From Straminergon stramineum (taxonomy: Eukaryota; Streptophyta; Bryopsida; Hypnales; Calliergonaceae), in contig OY987265.1 in NCBI GenBank assembly GCA_963920665.1, forward strand, positions 10,111,001 to 10,175,000: DNA of 64,000 nt, read 5' to 3'. Under the pieces are notes generated by a model. It ran no database searches. It had not been told where the DNA came from and saw nothing but the letters and a program-made list of their open reading frames with translations. Within the stretch, counting starts at the first letter, position 1; each line of letters begins with the position of its first letter. The translations under genes and the position numbers were made by a program. This document shows positions 46,500 to 59,545 of this stretch, in pieces.

Positions 46500-48018
46500 T
46501 CCCGCGACATGAAAATAGTGCACCAAGGTGCGACGATCTTAATTTGCAAGGCCATCCTGGAAAATGGGAAAAATTCTCATTGTCCCTGGAGGCCAAAATC
46601 AGTTTCCGGACTGTTTTGGGGCACTCACTCATTGAACTCTCAGAGAAATCTGTTTTGAAAAATGGATGAAATAGCCAAACCCCCAGAGCTCAAAAAAATA
46701 CTAGATGCGCCAATATTCGAATGAAAGTTACAAATAATAGATAATTTTCTAATTGAACGTATGTACACATGTGGATGATTCTATCCATTTTTCTTGGCTT
46801 GCATGCATTCCATGGTTGCATTGGGGCAAATCGCTCTACCAACAAAAAAACCCAAAAAAAAACGTGTTGCTCCCTAGTAAGCATATTGTACATGAAGGTC
46901 CAATTGAACATTAATTACTGCCTAAGTGCTCAACCTAAAGATCGTAAGATTCCTTTCAAACATTTTCAATAAATAATTGAAACTCCACCAATCACATTAG
47001 CATTTGCCATTTCAATGAAATGGAAGGGGAGAACGATAGTTCCCTGAGTACAATAACTTACTCTCCATTGAGTTGCGAATGAGGGATCCCTGAAACCTTC
47101 CAGCCTCCTGTTGATCCACTTAGAACATTCTTTCTTCCTTCCTTCCATTGATCTAAGTTATTTCAATTCTTGCTTTTCTCATGAAATTTCCTCAAGGATC
47201 ACTCCATTTATGAGTTGGATGAAGTGCAGTATTCCCAACATCCATCATCCAATCAGTTAGGGTTCAATCAGCAATTCCTATCAAAACAATGCCACATGTC
47301 ATCTTGCAATTGATATAGGATGACCTGGACCTCTTCTCCAAATCTGACCCTCACCTCACCTACTAGAGTAGGTATATCGACTTGAATGAGCTTCAATCTG
47401 CGGCATTCCATCGTGCAGATCTGCCGAAGCTCTGACTGTCCGTGGGCACCAATTGAGGAAAGCAAGCGAGTGCGAGTGAGTGAGTGGACTAGCTAGTACG
47501 TGAATGATGAACAAGTTAGTAGCGATGGCTCGTAATGGAGCAGCTACCACTCATGCAAGGTCGTAGATGAAAGCTAGCTTTCATGAATCTTTTCCTCCAA
47601 TTTTTTTTGGCACGAACTGATGAATCCAATAATAATAATAATAAGTCTGTTTGTGGTGGGAAGGAAGGAAGCAAGGGAGGAAGAGAAGGGATAATGCAGA
47701 TTCCGCCAACAGCGAGGGAGCATGATTGATTGACAGGAGTACTCACAGGACTATTGTTTGTTGGCTTGCTTGTTTTTAGCCTAGCTAGTTGGTACTCCGT
47801 ACGTCGCCGCTTCTGTCTGGGCTCCCGGGACTCCCGGCCCTTCCGTCCTCCGGCTATTGCTTTGACAGCCTGGGACAGCAAGAGGAAACAGAGTTTGGGA
47901 AACGCCGCCGGTTGTGTTTCAAACTAGTCGGTTGCAACGGCGTTGGTGTAACGAAGGTGGAGGCACCTACCTGTGCATACTTTGAGGTGGAATCACTCAC
48001 AGGAAATTATTTCTTTAA
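46500..48018. other. Low-repeat intergenic DNA, nothing recognised
   Basis: Several open frames exist because the DNA is less AT-rich (for example 47268-47465 and 47516-47881 on the minus strand). None shows a recognisable domain. A short (aat)n run occurs near 47630. Confidence 0.4.
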
Positions 48019-48089
48019 CCCCTAAAGGACCGGGGCTGCAAAAAACAGTGTTGCAGAAGCCACCTGGTGGCTTTATGGTCCTTTACGAG
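48019..48089. mobile_element. 71-bp miniature TTAA-flanked element
   Basis: It begins CCCCTAAAGGACC and ends GGTCCTTTACGAG, with TTAA on both sides (48015-48018 and 48090-48093). The termini match those of the larger family at 18891 (inverse CCCCTAAAGGACC). It is almost nothing but termini plus a small hairpin (cacctggtgg). Confidence 0.65.
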
Positions 48090-48335
48090 TTAACCCTGGA
48101 ACGATGCGGGGGTGCTCTTGGTTTCTGCTGTAATTGAATCTCTGTAGTCTGTACTTCTGAAAAAAGAAAGGTCTTCAATGAGGGGTGACTCATGCCTACG
48201 AAGACTCTGCAAGTCTGCATGCTCCCACCTCCCACCACAAAAACAGTAGATGAAGAATTGTTTTTCCAGTCTACTACAGAGATATCCTTTGTCATTCATT
48301 GGACAATTTTAGTCCTCAGCATTGTTCCAAGGTTA

Positions 48336-50114
48336 CCCCCCCCTAAATGTCCCATGTATCAATTCTGGTGCCCACAATACTTTGAGGTTAACTAAAACCT
48401 TATCAAAGTACTGTTTTTTGTAGTTTATATTTCTGTAAAATTCTTTATGAAGTCTAGTTTCAGCATCAAAAATCTGATTATGAAAATGAATGATCATGAT
48501 ATTTCTATTGAAGATTTTGTGCAAGGGTGTTTGTTGCAAATCTTGATTTTCTAGTGTTGAGGGCTCTTGAAAATGAGCCTCAAATACACTAGATTTTGGA
48601 CAAAAATTCACATTAAAAATTCATTTCGAAAATTTGTAGAGTAGATTTTGAGAAGTCATAAATTGATTGGGGTTATGCATGTTATGCCCTTTAACCTCAT
48701 ATTTTTTTGGTGACCAATTTTTTAGATTTTACATGTGAAAAGAGGATTGAAAGACTTCAAATCACTTTCACAGTTTTAACACCCTCATGATCAAACATTA
48801 TAATATTTCAATCTATAAGTGTCTAAGTGATATTGTTGTGTTTTCTTTTTCTATGTGATCTCTAGCATGTCTTATTTGAATTTGTGCACTTACAATTCGA
48901 AATCTGGATTTCTTGGTTTTGAAATTTTCTGAATATGTATGAATATGCTATGAATTTGTGTGAAGTGTAGATACAAGGTGTACCCCAAAACCATTTTTTG
49001 CATTCATGTAAGTAACCTAGTTGTACATTCTAAACTTCCTATTTGTACATATTTTCAAAATCAGTTTAGGGGATTGTGATGGGAATGGGTGCATCTATTT
49101 TAGGAAGGCTAGGCCATGTAGGCCATGTATATGGAAGAAGTTGTGTTTCTTTAAGCTCTAAAGTCCCATTGCCCCTACAAGGAATAAAATGGATTTCAAA
49201 TAGGCTCATGTAACCACAAATTTTGACATGAATTTCTAAAAGTCTTTTGTATGGTAGCTACAATAGCTTTTTAAGGGATATCATTTTTATTTCAATTAGT
49301 GACTGTGAACAAAATTGATGCCACTATATCCTCAAAACTATAGGGGCCAAGCACCCAAAAAATTCCAATAAAATTTGAAATAAAATTTGAATTTGAATTT
49401 TCTCATAGATTATATTTTGTCTAAATGGAAAGTTTTGATCTTTCATTCAGATTAGTGATGTGAAATTTATGGATCTTCTTGTTTTGCAAGCAAACACAAA
49501 AACTTTTTAAAAAATAACATGCTAGATTCTTTTTTTAACTCATTTTTCACAATTTAAAAAAAAATCTCAAGATTAAGTATGCTTGCTAGAACAATGTCAC
49601 TATTGAGATTAGAGCTATTAATGATTTAGTTTATCCTTCAATCTCGTAACAACTTCTATTTAATAATTTTTTAAAGAATGAAAATCAAGTACTTCCTCTA
49701 CCTCAAAAAAAATCCATTGTTTCTTGTGGGAATGTGGAAATTCCACAAATTATTTTGAGGTAGAGGGAGTAATTTTCTTGGCTTTTTTTTTCCAACAATG
49801 TCAACTCAAATCTTCAATACATAAAAAAGATTTAACCAAAATATTTAATGCAATAATTTTAAGTTTAGAAGATTCAAAGTCAAATAATGTAGTCACAAAA
49901 AGTGCACAAAACATCATTTTCTTCACTCTAAACACAAATATCTTGCGATGTACATAGTGAAATTTTCTTAAATTTCTCGCACATATTTTTGAACTAGTTT
50001 AGTGCAAGATTCTATGGTTAAATTTGAAAAAAATATCAATTTGAAAAGTTTTTGCACTTTGCAAATTGAAGTTTTGAGTGTTTTTGATGAAAAAAGGCCT
50101 TGAAACTTTAGAGG
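48336..50114 (-). mobile_element. Large TTAA-type element in reverse orientation (E6)
   Basis: The right end, read on the minus strand, is TTAA then CCTCTAAAGTTTCAAGGCC followed by 'catcaaaaacactc', like the start of E1-E3. The left end is CCCCCCCTAAATG after TTA. It is about 1.78 kb long. The interior is largely unrelated to E1, so the left boundary is uncertain. It contains a Stowaway-like MITE. No transposase frame was seen. Confidence 0.45.
49692..49769. mobile_element. Stowaway-like MITE (78 bp)
   Basis: Termini CTTCCTCTACCTCAAAA and TTTTGAGGTAGAGGGAG are inverted repeats flanked by TA on both sides (49690-49691 and 49770-49771). The end resembles the CTCCCTC start of Stowaway elements. 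The central palindrome is 'gtggaaattccac'. Confidence 0.75.
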
Positions 50115-50118
50115 TTAA

Positions 50119-51951
50119 AAGAAGTTAGGAGAACGTTATCTTTGATATGAAAAATTGGCAAGAATGAAGTGTCTTGGAAATGGCTCAACTATCTAAGCCT
50201 CATAGACCTAGATGGCAAATTCCATCCTTCATGCATCTGCCAAGATTTAGACCCTCAAAGAACCCAACATGTTCCTTCCTCGAGAAATTCTCAAGTACCT
50301 ATGTAATGACGGGGTCATTTGCTCCACCACCATAGATGGGTGGATTTTGGTGGTTAGCACTACACCAACACCACGAGTTTGAACTTTAAACCACTTCACC
50401 GGTGTGCTAAGGCCAAAGTCACAAAGCCAAGGCCATAGGTGTCTTTGAGTTTCTTTAATACTAGAGTGAATCCCAATGCAATGCAAAAAGATTTCATCAA
50501 GTCAAACTAACCAATATCATATGTATCTATTATTAATCATTTTTTCATTGATATATTTTGAAAAATGTATGTATGTTTGCATAAAATAGATTTAATTTAG
50601 AATTGACACAATTGATAATTTGTCCAAAGTTTTGATATTGAATCAACTATTGAAAATAATTAATCAGTTCATTTGTAACTAGCTTCCTATACTTCACTTT
50701 CAATATTGACTCTTGAAGTATATAATGGAACTTTCTTTTGTAAATATTTCAAATCTTTGATTTATTTTGATAATTAAAATAAATTTTTAAAATAAAAATT
50801 GATCTACAATATAGTATTTATCGTGGAAAAAATCTACAAAATTGCATTTTTAAATTCTTATTTTTAGACTTCCAATGAAATTATATCTATCACATTGATA
50901 AAGATGTTTTGTAACAAATATGAATGGGTTTTTTTGTCTTTGTAAAATAATGAAATAATATTTTTGATAATGTTTACAATTTATTTATTTACTTTTGAAT
51001 CAATATAGAACTACTCAAGCTCCAATTTATAAAAACAACTCTAAAGTATTGTTTTCAAAATAGAATCATCCAAACTCATCATTAAACTTTCAATGGTGAC
51101 AAAATTATTTTTCATCTATTACGCTATTCTATTACTTTTGTGTATTTATACTCCAAAAACTGTACAAATTATTAAAATATTTTTATAAAGTTTTAATGTA
51201 TGGTGTATTAGGAAAGTGAATAATAAACTCATTCAATTCCATATCTTACATTTAAAAGGTGAAACTTTTCTTTGTGAAGATGTTTTGATATAAGAATAGA
51301 ATTTTTATTTATTTAATATATACAAGAAAAACCAATTCTAAATTGAGTTATTTGAAGAACTAAGTACTATCATTTTGAATTCCTTGCATATTTCAATAAT
51401 GAAAATATTTTAGAAAATCAATTTTAGTTAATTTTATAATCTTAGAAGTAGCCTTGTTGGTAGTATATAATGTAAATGAAGAAAATTATGGTTTCCAAAG
51501 TACTGGTAATTTAACATTCAATAAACAAAGCTAAAACTTCAAAATTGTCTATGACAAATTTCAGCCCTTTTTCACCTTTTTCTTCTAATTCTTTTTTTAG
51601 ATGTTGATGGCATCTTAATTTATTAAATCATTACCATCTTCACAAGCTTGAAAATCTTATGCAATTGATTTTTAACTAAAGTTGTACATCACAAATATAT
51701 TTTAATAATTACCATATTAGTGTACATATTCCATTTCAAAGTCAAGTAATCAAATTGCATATATCTAATCGAAAAATTTTCAATTGTTGCATACAAAAGG
51801 TAAACTCTTGAGTTATGACATTAACAAGAAATATGCCATAATATTGAGCACAATATAGATGAATTAAAGTACTAAATTTTCATATTCAAACATTTTGTGA
51901 AGGTGCCTTTTAAAATCTTTACTCACGATTGTTATCTACAAAAAGAATCCA
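50119..51951. other. AT-rich non-coding DNA
   Basis: No gene, paired repeat or RNA gene was recognised. A frame at 50247-50486 on the minus strand has non-biased composition but no known motif. Confidence 0.4.
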
Positions 51952-52455
51952 TCAAAGGAAAGGATTCATGTCAAAAGGAATGGTATTAAAATTCTCTAGT
52001 GCGTCAGATTTTGCCTTATTTTTATCAAAATCCCCCATATCAAGTTCTTTTCCAAAGGTAGTTGCATCTTTGTCAAGTTTGATTCCTCCGGCAAGCTCCG
52101 TCAATTTATCTTGCATAGCTTTTGTAGCACCTTGAAGCTTCTTGCTTTCCTCGTCAATGTTTGCTTTTTGTTTTTGAACTTCTAACATCCAAAGTAAATC
52201 AATGCATTCTAATAGATTACGAATCACACCTTTGACTTTTTTTACAAAAGATATAGTTTGATCACTCATTGCAACAAGCTCAATGTCAAGATATTACAAA
52301 TATTTAGAAGCAGTAATCGAGTCATAGTTGTGGAACAAGCCAACTATATAATCTTTGTAGCTTTCTAGACTAACAATCATATTGCTAGCATTGTGCAATT
52401 TTATACATGTAGATAAAAAAACATGATTGTTAGATTTAAGAATTGGTGTCATCAT
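51952..52455 (-). pseudogene. Unrecognised helical ORF with one in-frame stop
   Basis: From ATG at 52455 the frame reads 53 residues (with SLESYKDYIVGLFHNYDSIT) to a TAA at 52296. It then continues in the same frame for about 114 residues to 51952, including MSDQTISFVKKVKGVIRNLL and a Lys/Glu/Ala-rich helical stretch (QKQKANIDEESKKLQ). The second part alone can start at the ATG at 52261 or nearby. The composition is protein-like rather than AT-noise. The family is not recognised. It looks like a last-exon remnant of a gene with a coiled-coil tail, broken by one stop. Confidence 0.4.
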
Positions 52456-54824
52456 GCATATTTTCTTAAATCATTTTCTAGTTTTCACTTGCATCCCTAA
52501 TAGGGCTTAAAACTTAAAATTAGGATGAGTGAATGAATTGATTGTACAATCAACATTAAAGGAAATGAAGAAATGAAGAATAAAGAACCACATACATGTG
52601 ACGATTGGAACTCAAGATTGCCATAGGCACCTTTGAAGGTATGGTTGTATTTTTAAGTCCTTTGGGTCTTCCAATGGACAAAAAGTATTATATATGTTAA
52701 AACAAGTTCCTTTACAAATGTGTTTTTGTTAGAATAACAATTAAATGGAGCTCTTCTAAGAATTTAAAGTAAGTCTTGAATTTTTTTTAAATTATTCAAT
52801 GTTGAATGTAAATTCTAGAATTCAAGCAAGTCATTTGGAAATATTATTAAGATATTTAAAAGTTATCATTGATCCCTATGCACTTCATATCTCTATCACC
52901 AAGTGATGTATTTGGACTTTGGCCAAATAATTTTTTTTAATGATTATCACTTCTTAGTTAAAATGAAATGGATTGTTAATTGTTAATTGTTTTCAATTTG
53001 AAACTAAGATCACCTTATGATCATTAAGATATATGGTTAGGTCTTAAATACCCTACGTTGATTTGATTTAATTTAATTTCTAAAAATTCAACATTGTGTT
53101 GGAACAAGCATTTAAATTGAAAAGTCACTTTGCTTGATCCTTTCGAGGTTGAGTATACGAGTTGTTTATACAAGTTAGGTGGTAGGAGGTGAAACAATCC
53201 ATGTGGGATATGTAAATTAGGATTAGTAGGCACTCAACTACTCATAGTTAAGCCCTCACCACCCCAATCTCGATAGCATCAGGAAGACGTTTTGGGAGTA
53301 GCACGCACATAAATTGACCTAGTGTGAAATTTGAGGATTTGTACAAAGATCCACCGCTCATTTGGGTGGACACCTTCAATATGGATTTGGAGATTTTGTT
53401 TGATTTAGCCCACTTGCATCATAGAATGACATCATAATGTTTGATGGACACAACTTTTCTGGAATAAGGGTCGTCTTTCACATTTCTCGAGGTTAGTTGG
53501 CCGAAATCCTAGCACCTCGAAGAGCACATCGTGGCTGCACTTTGAATAAGTGGGTGCACACATTTCCACAACATGCATACAAATTCCCAAGCTTCGACAA
53601 GCATGTTTGAGAAGAAAAACGGAAAGAAATCCAAGCTATAGGCACTGTGAGGAAAGTACTAACTAGTGATGAGCGGGGACAAATGCAATGGCTACAGGTG
53701 ACTACCTGTCACATTTATTGACTTGAAATTAGTATGGGTTCACCTCCCCATTTGAGACCACATAGGGCACGGAGAATGCAGCATTAGCAAGAGACACACA
53801 GATTTTGGGAGCCCGTGTGAGATATTAGTCACAACTCATCATGGAACTCCTTCCGCTGAGCAACACACGTTAAAAGTGCAAAGTTTATCTTGGAGCCCTT
53901 CTACATAAGAGGCTACATAGAAGGTTTACGATATAGCAAAACTTCACAGTTACTCGATCAAAAGAAGTGCTTCAAAAATTGTTTATTTATTGCCAACAAT
54001 GGATGAAAGCAAGAGTGGTCTTGAACCCGAAACAAATCAAAACTGAGAAATGGACAGGAATTTCAAAATGGCGATGACAACCAAGTCCCCACCTCCCTGC
54101 ATACACTTCAATGACTTACAAGCACCAAAAATTGCTAATTAGCACTATAACTACTATCTAAGCAACAATCATACTACTATAGGTTGGTATGCATCCAACT
54201 ATGATTGCACCGTTGCTTGCAAGCTCCTCTGTTCTCGATCTATTGCTAGCCTGCAAACTATTCCAGATGTCGCTTTCCGCTCATGCCCACTTTAGCACGT
54301 TACAATCGTTTGCATTGTCTTCGCTATGGCAACATTTTCCTCCATTGCGGCTCATTGAACCAAGGAACTTGTTGCACATTGAAATGAAAAATGCTACACA
54401 AAAAAACATGGGATTAGATCATTGGGACACACAGAGAGCCTAGTTTCTACCTGTATGCACCTTTAAAAAGCAGGGTTTATCGTACAAGAAAATCCCACAG
54501 GCTCTACACTAGTGATTTTGTCTCTTCTTGCAAATTTTGCACCTCCGTCTTGCTATAGGGTGGACAACACTACAATGGAGTAGGCTTGGGTTTCTATTAT
54601 GAAGGGTGCACGTAATAGGAGGTCAAATTACTGGTAGCATTAGTTCTTTTTGATGTGCTTCCAATGAGACCATTTTCAAGTTCTAATTATTTAGGGTTCC
54701 AAACAAGGTCTTTCTGGAGGACTTTTTAAGGCCTAATTTCCTCCCAAAAAAATTGGTGGATTTTCAACCCTATAAAAAAATAAAGGATAAATGTCTTAAG
54801 AAATGCCACACTAAAATATAGCCC
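52456..54824. other. Non-coding DNA, nothing recognised
   Basis: AT-rich up to about 53240, then less AT-rich to 54600, possibly an old retroelement. No domain or terminal repeat was identified. Confidence 0.35.
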
Positions 54825-55075
54825 TACACATGGTTGCCACATTGTTTCAAAAAAATTATTTCATTTGTCATGCAAAGCCAACATATACAAAATTTGCATA
54901 CAACATTTGCATACAAAATTTGCATTCAAAATTTATATACTTGAAATTGCATACTCAAAATTGGCCTCCTCCAATTCAAGCCCCTAAGATGAAAGAGCTA
55001 GGAAACTCTAAATTTTCTTAAAGAAGGGCCATGTAACGATTTGTCCAAAAACCAACAAAAAGACATTGTTTATCC
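54825..55075. repeat. Dispersed repeat, inverse copy at 29690
   Basis: This resembles the minus strand of 29690-29990. It includes three near-identical 'gcatacaaaatttgcat'-type motifs in a row (54895-54935), 'ccaattcaagcccc' and 'gaaagagctaggaaa'. The class is unknown. Confidence 0.5.
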
Positions 55076-56295
55076 AATTAGAGGGCCAATCTACTAGTAG
55101 CACTATGGATACTCTTACACATGAATTGGGGGAGAATTACATACTATAATTGTCAAATATGGCCGACCTGAGCTAGGTTGTAGTCCGGATTGACGAGGGT
55201 TAAGATTTGCTAACTCTATGTCTCCTTAAACCTCAAGCAATCCACGTACAATATACCTAGTGGATCAAGGTATCTGATATATTGTCTATATGGAGTGCCA
55301 TAAATGTCCACTTATTGTGCCCACCATATTATTTGGTTTGCCTGCTTTTGAAGCGACTCATTTTTGCAATTCATTTGAGATTCTGGTAAGGTACATGACA
55401 ATGTGTCTCACAAGCTTTCCTTTTGGATGTTTTTGCACCCAATGTGTCTCACAAGCTCGTGACAATGCAGGCAATGAGGGGGGGCCCACCTTTTTCAGTT
55501 CGACGTTAAACCTAGCTAGCCATCCCTCAGCCCAACCCATGTGTGTAGGTCTACTATTGAAAGAAAACATATTGTGAATGGTAATGAAACTGATAGTAAA
55601 TCAACTGCTAGGTGGATAGGTTTATGTTTGTGCATACTTGATATTTTGGTAGGGAATCCAAGGGGGTTTGTGAGCCGGCCATTCAATCCACTGAGCACCC
55701 ATGGCCATAGGATGGAAACTCTAGTTTGTCTTCTATGAACATATTACAATCGATGCTTGGTGTTGGGCCTTCTAAAATGTTGTGCGAAACTTTTGAAGTT
55801 TTAGCAATAGCAAGTCTTAAGAAAGTAATTGACATGTACATGATAGAAATTTGACAAATACATTGTAATTTTAACAAAATAACAGGAAGAGGCTTGGAGA
55901 ACATGAGATTTGTCATCTTGGACATTTTCTTGTAAACTATTTCTCAATTTGGACACCTTTTTCTTCTAGTGCTCTTAACGTTCATGGCTATATTTTATCA
56001 CATATACTAAAAAAATATTCTTCTCTAGTGCAAAAAATTAGAGTCGACAATATTACATTTTTTCATATACAATTGTAGAATCTTGTATAAGACTTGTATA
56101 ACAATGTGTGCCAAAAACTTCAGAAATTGGGACTCATTCATTTATAAAAGACAATGATTCAAAGTACATATTTTTTTCCTCTTAAACAACATAATTCTAG
56201 CTTTACAATGTTTAAATCCTATTTATTTATATTTTGGGCTTTATAGAGTTATGAAGTTTATTTCTCTTTGGTGGACAATTGAATTGCAATATTAA
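55076..56295. other. Non-coding DNA, nothing recognised
   Basis: Overlapping frames on both strands near 55290-55740 show no recognised family. No repeats were resolved. Confidence 0.35.
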
Positions 56296-57493
56296 CCCCT
56301 AAAGTTCTTTGACTAAGTTTTCACTAAAAACGCTCCAAAACTGTCATTTTTAGGACAAGTATGAAAAAAAATTCAAAAACATTTTTGGACACATCCAACT
56401 ATAGGATCTTGTAGTAAGATGATTTGAAAAGATGTGGAAAAAATTTCAGAAATTTTCACCATGTAGATTGCAAGATATTAGTGTTTGAATTGACAAAAAG
56501 CCTTTTTTTTGCCCTATAAAAAATCGGGCAGCTGCACTTCACAAGCTCATTTTTCTATGAAAAAATGTCCAAAATGATTGCAACTCCTTGGATTCATTTT
56601 TCAAGGCAATTTGGCTACATGCCTAAGAAATTTCAGATCATTTCGATTTGTACAACATTTTGGAAAAAAATAGTAGATAGAAAGAAGTGAGAATGAATCC
56701 AAACAGGGTTTTTTTTCATTTTTCATGGAGTGCCAAAGTGGCGATATGACATATTATAGTGGTGCTCCAAATTTCAACATTCATCCACATTTTGGATACA
56801 AAAGATCACATTTGTACATATCACATGTCCATAATTCTATTTTCATCCACAATTAGGCGATTCCATCCAAGATTTTTTTATAATTTGAAGTTATTCTAGC
56901 AAAAAACTTCAAGATTTTGTGCCCGTTCTTAGCCAATTTCATTTTTTCTGGTGCAATTTGGCAATAGAAAGCCAAAAATAAAAGCCATGAATCCAAATAC
57001 TAAATTGTTAATAATTTATTTATGGAATTGAAAAATGCCAATCCCAATGGTTGGAATGTTTTAATAAGCAATATACATCCTATGGTTTTATTTTTTTCCA
57101 AAAATATTGAAAATTAAATTAAATAAACAACTTGAGAGTTTATTTTAGAATAGAGAATCCACAACTACCCGCAAACTAAAATTCCTCATAACTTTTGACT
57201 CATTGATCAAAATGAAATGATTCAAAGCTTCCCACGTATATATAAATCTAAAAAACTAATTTCAAATTTTAATTTTCAGATTTGCCTAAATTGCCCATCA
57301 AGTGAAAAAACCACATATCATACAATAACTTTTTAACCATATAGTCAAAAGTTTTGAAATATTTTCGATCTCAAAGAAAAACCTTGTCCCTATATTGTGT
57401 GAAAATTTCAGCAAAAAAAACTAAAAACTCCATTCGTAGTAAGCTACTCCAAATCGCTATGTTGCCAAAAAACAAAATTTGGTCCTTTACAGC
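56296..57493. mobile_element. TTAA-flanked element (E3) carrying a nested insertion
   Basis: It starts CCCCTAAAGTTC after TTAA (56292-56295) and ends GGTCCTTTACAGC before TTAA (57494-57497). The interior matches E1 and E2. A 283-bp insertion at 56704-56986 is flanked by an 11-bp direct repeat. There is no transposase. Confidence 0.65.
56704..56986. mobile_element. Nested insertion with 11-bp target duplication
   Basis: The direct repeat atgaatccaaa occurs at 56693-56703 and 56987-56997. Related elements E1 and E2 lack the intervening 283 bp. The ends (cagggttttttttc and the inverse of aaaaataaaagcc) are weakly inverted, so a Mutator-like MITE is possible. A reverse-oriented SINE with a poly-T start is the alternative. 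Confidence 0.5.
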
Positions 57494-57497
57494 TTAA

Positions 57498-59545
57498 GAA
57501 ATATTCTTTAACTTATTTCCAAAAGGAAGATGATTTTCACCCTTATAGTTGAAGTAAATACAAAATGGACTGCAAATTTGAATCAATTATATTTCTAAAA
57601 TACAACCAAAATATATCAATTTGAATGGCAATATTATTGTAGCAAATAATACACAAGAAAAATAATTGTTTGTTATGAAAAATTGTGAAAATTGAAATGC
57701 AAAACAAATTCAATATGATGTAAGGTGGATGCACCAATAACTAATCAAATAAGCAATTTGAGAGCAGATTATGTGTAGTATGAGTTGGTGAATATTCTTC
57801 TCATGTAGCAAGATAGGAAACATGGGGATTACAATTTTTTGGAATTTTACACCTAAAACTAGAATTACTGTGAATTTTGGGAGCCAAAAGAATATTTGAC
57901 CCATAGCTAATCTCTAGAGTCTTCTAATTCTGATCATTCAAGAATTGCTTTCCTACGCACTACCTTCCTACTTTTTTGCTCACTACTTTGAGACATGTGT
58001 CCTCACCTTCTACTCCCAACCTTGAAAAGAACCAAAAAAATAAATTCCAAGCTTGGTTGGAAATAGCACCCCTGCAGGTTGGTTACTGGGAGTGGTTGGT
58101 TATTGGTGCCTCTACCTTATTTTTGAAGAAGATGCCTTCATTGCCCACATCAAAAGTTTCATGATAGTTCGAACATGCCTAATCTAAATTGAAAGAATAA
58201 AAGCTTCACAAATAGGTATGTGAATATAATCATGTACAAATAATAATGTTGAATTAATTTAGATTCTACTACTGATTGTAATTTAATATTTTTAGCTTAG
58301 AAAGGTATAGTTTTCAACAAAAATTTAGTTCATTTTATTTTATAAAAACAATACATTCTCCTAAAGGCTTCAATTACTTAGGATGACAATAAACTATTTA
58401 TTCAATTATGAATATACAGAAAATGATGTGTCATAACCTTATTCATTCCAAATGTAAAAACTTGGGGAGATCACTCCTTGTAATGTAAGGTATACACATG
58501 AGTAAAGAGGGTACTTATTTTGGGCTATTTATCTTAATTATTCTATTGAAGATGACCCTATTTTTACATAAAAATCTATAAAGGACTTGTTTCCAATACC
58601 CTCTATTTTTTGAAATTTTGTTCTTAGAGTTTTTAAAGTGGGACTATTTAACATATAAAATTTAAGTGTCCAATTGACCAAGTAGTCTTTTTTAACGCCT
58701 AAAGAGAAATTGTCCATTGAACAAACAATTAAAAATTTGGGTAGTATCCTATAAAGTCAATTTTGGTCAAATGTTCACAATATTTTGACACAACATGTGA
58801 ACATATCCCCCTTGAGTGAAAATATACTTTTGTTTCAATTAGAAATCAAAATCAAAAGTTACATGATCTAAATTTTTTGGAGGAGCACATACAATTTTGG
58901 CATCTATAGGATCCATTTTGTGATATGCTTATCAACTTTTGAAATTTGGCATGTACGTAACTCATAAAATATTGCATATAATTGTTTAAGCAAATTAGTT
59001 TACAAATCACAATCCAAGAGGAATCAAACTTCACTTGTCATGGATTGAGGTAGTTTTAAGAAACAATATTTTCTTCAAACTTCAAGTTCTATTATCTTAC
59101 AATAAGTGAAGTCAAAGGTATTGATATTTTTTCCACATTTTTCACAGTTTTGTCTATCATTTTATACAATTTTCATTTCAAATTAAAAATGTCCTCATTG
59201 CAGAAGAAATCATCAAAACTTAAGTAGTGTATTAATTGCCTATGCACTTACTATCTTTGCATTGCAAATTGATTTATAGTATACTAAACTCTATATCTAA
59301 TTTTGAAATGTTTCATGAATGAACCTAACATTACATATGTTTGTATAAACAAAATCCTCATTTATGTATAGAAAAAAATTTACTCAAAGAGGCCTTAGAA
59401 CTTCTTGACCATGTTTTGTAAACTATAAAAAGCTTTATTCTCATCTAATATGCCATTTATTTTTCAATCTATATTTTCACATGGGCTGAATTTTTTTCTA
59501 CTCATTGCTTTATTGTTTAGTACATTAATACATTTCAACGATGCT
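57498..59545. other. AT-rich non-coding DNA
   Basis: No gene was recognised. A lone TTAACGCCTAAAGAG at about 58693 resembles a TTAA-type terminus, but no partner was found. Confidence 0.4.

Noticed and set aside
53240..54700. Less AT-rich stretch considered as a retrotransposon
   Set aside because: No reverse transcriptase, integrase or gag motif, primer-binding site or paired LTR was seen.
58693..58710. TTAACGCCTAAAGAG as a TTAA-type terminus
   Set aside because: No inverse end within a plausible distance; recorded only as a lone match.
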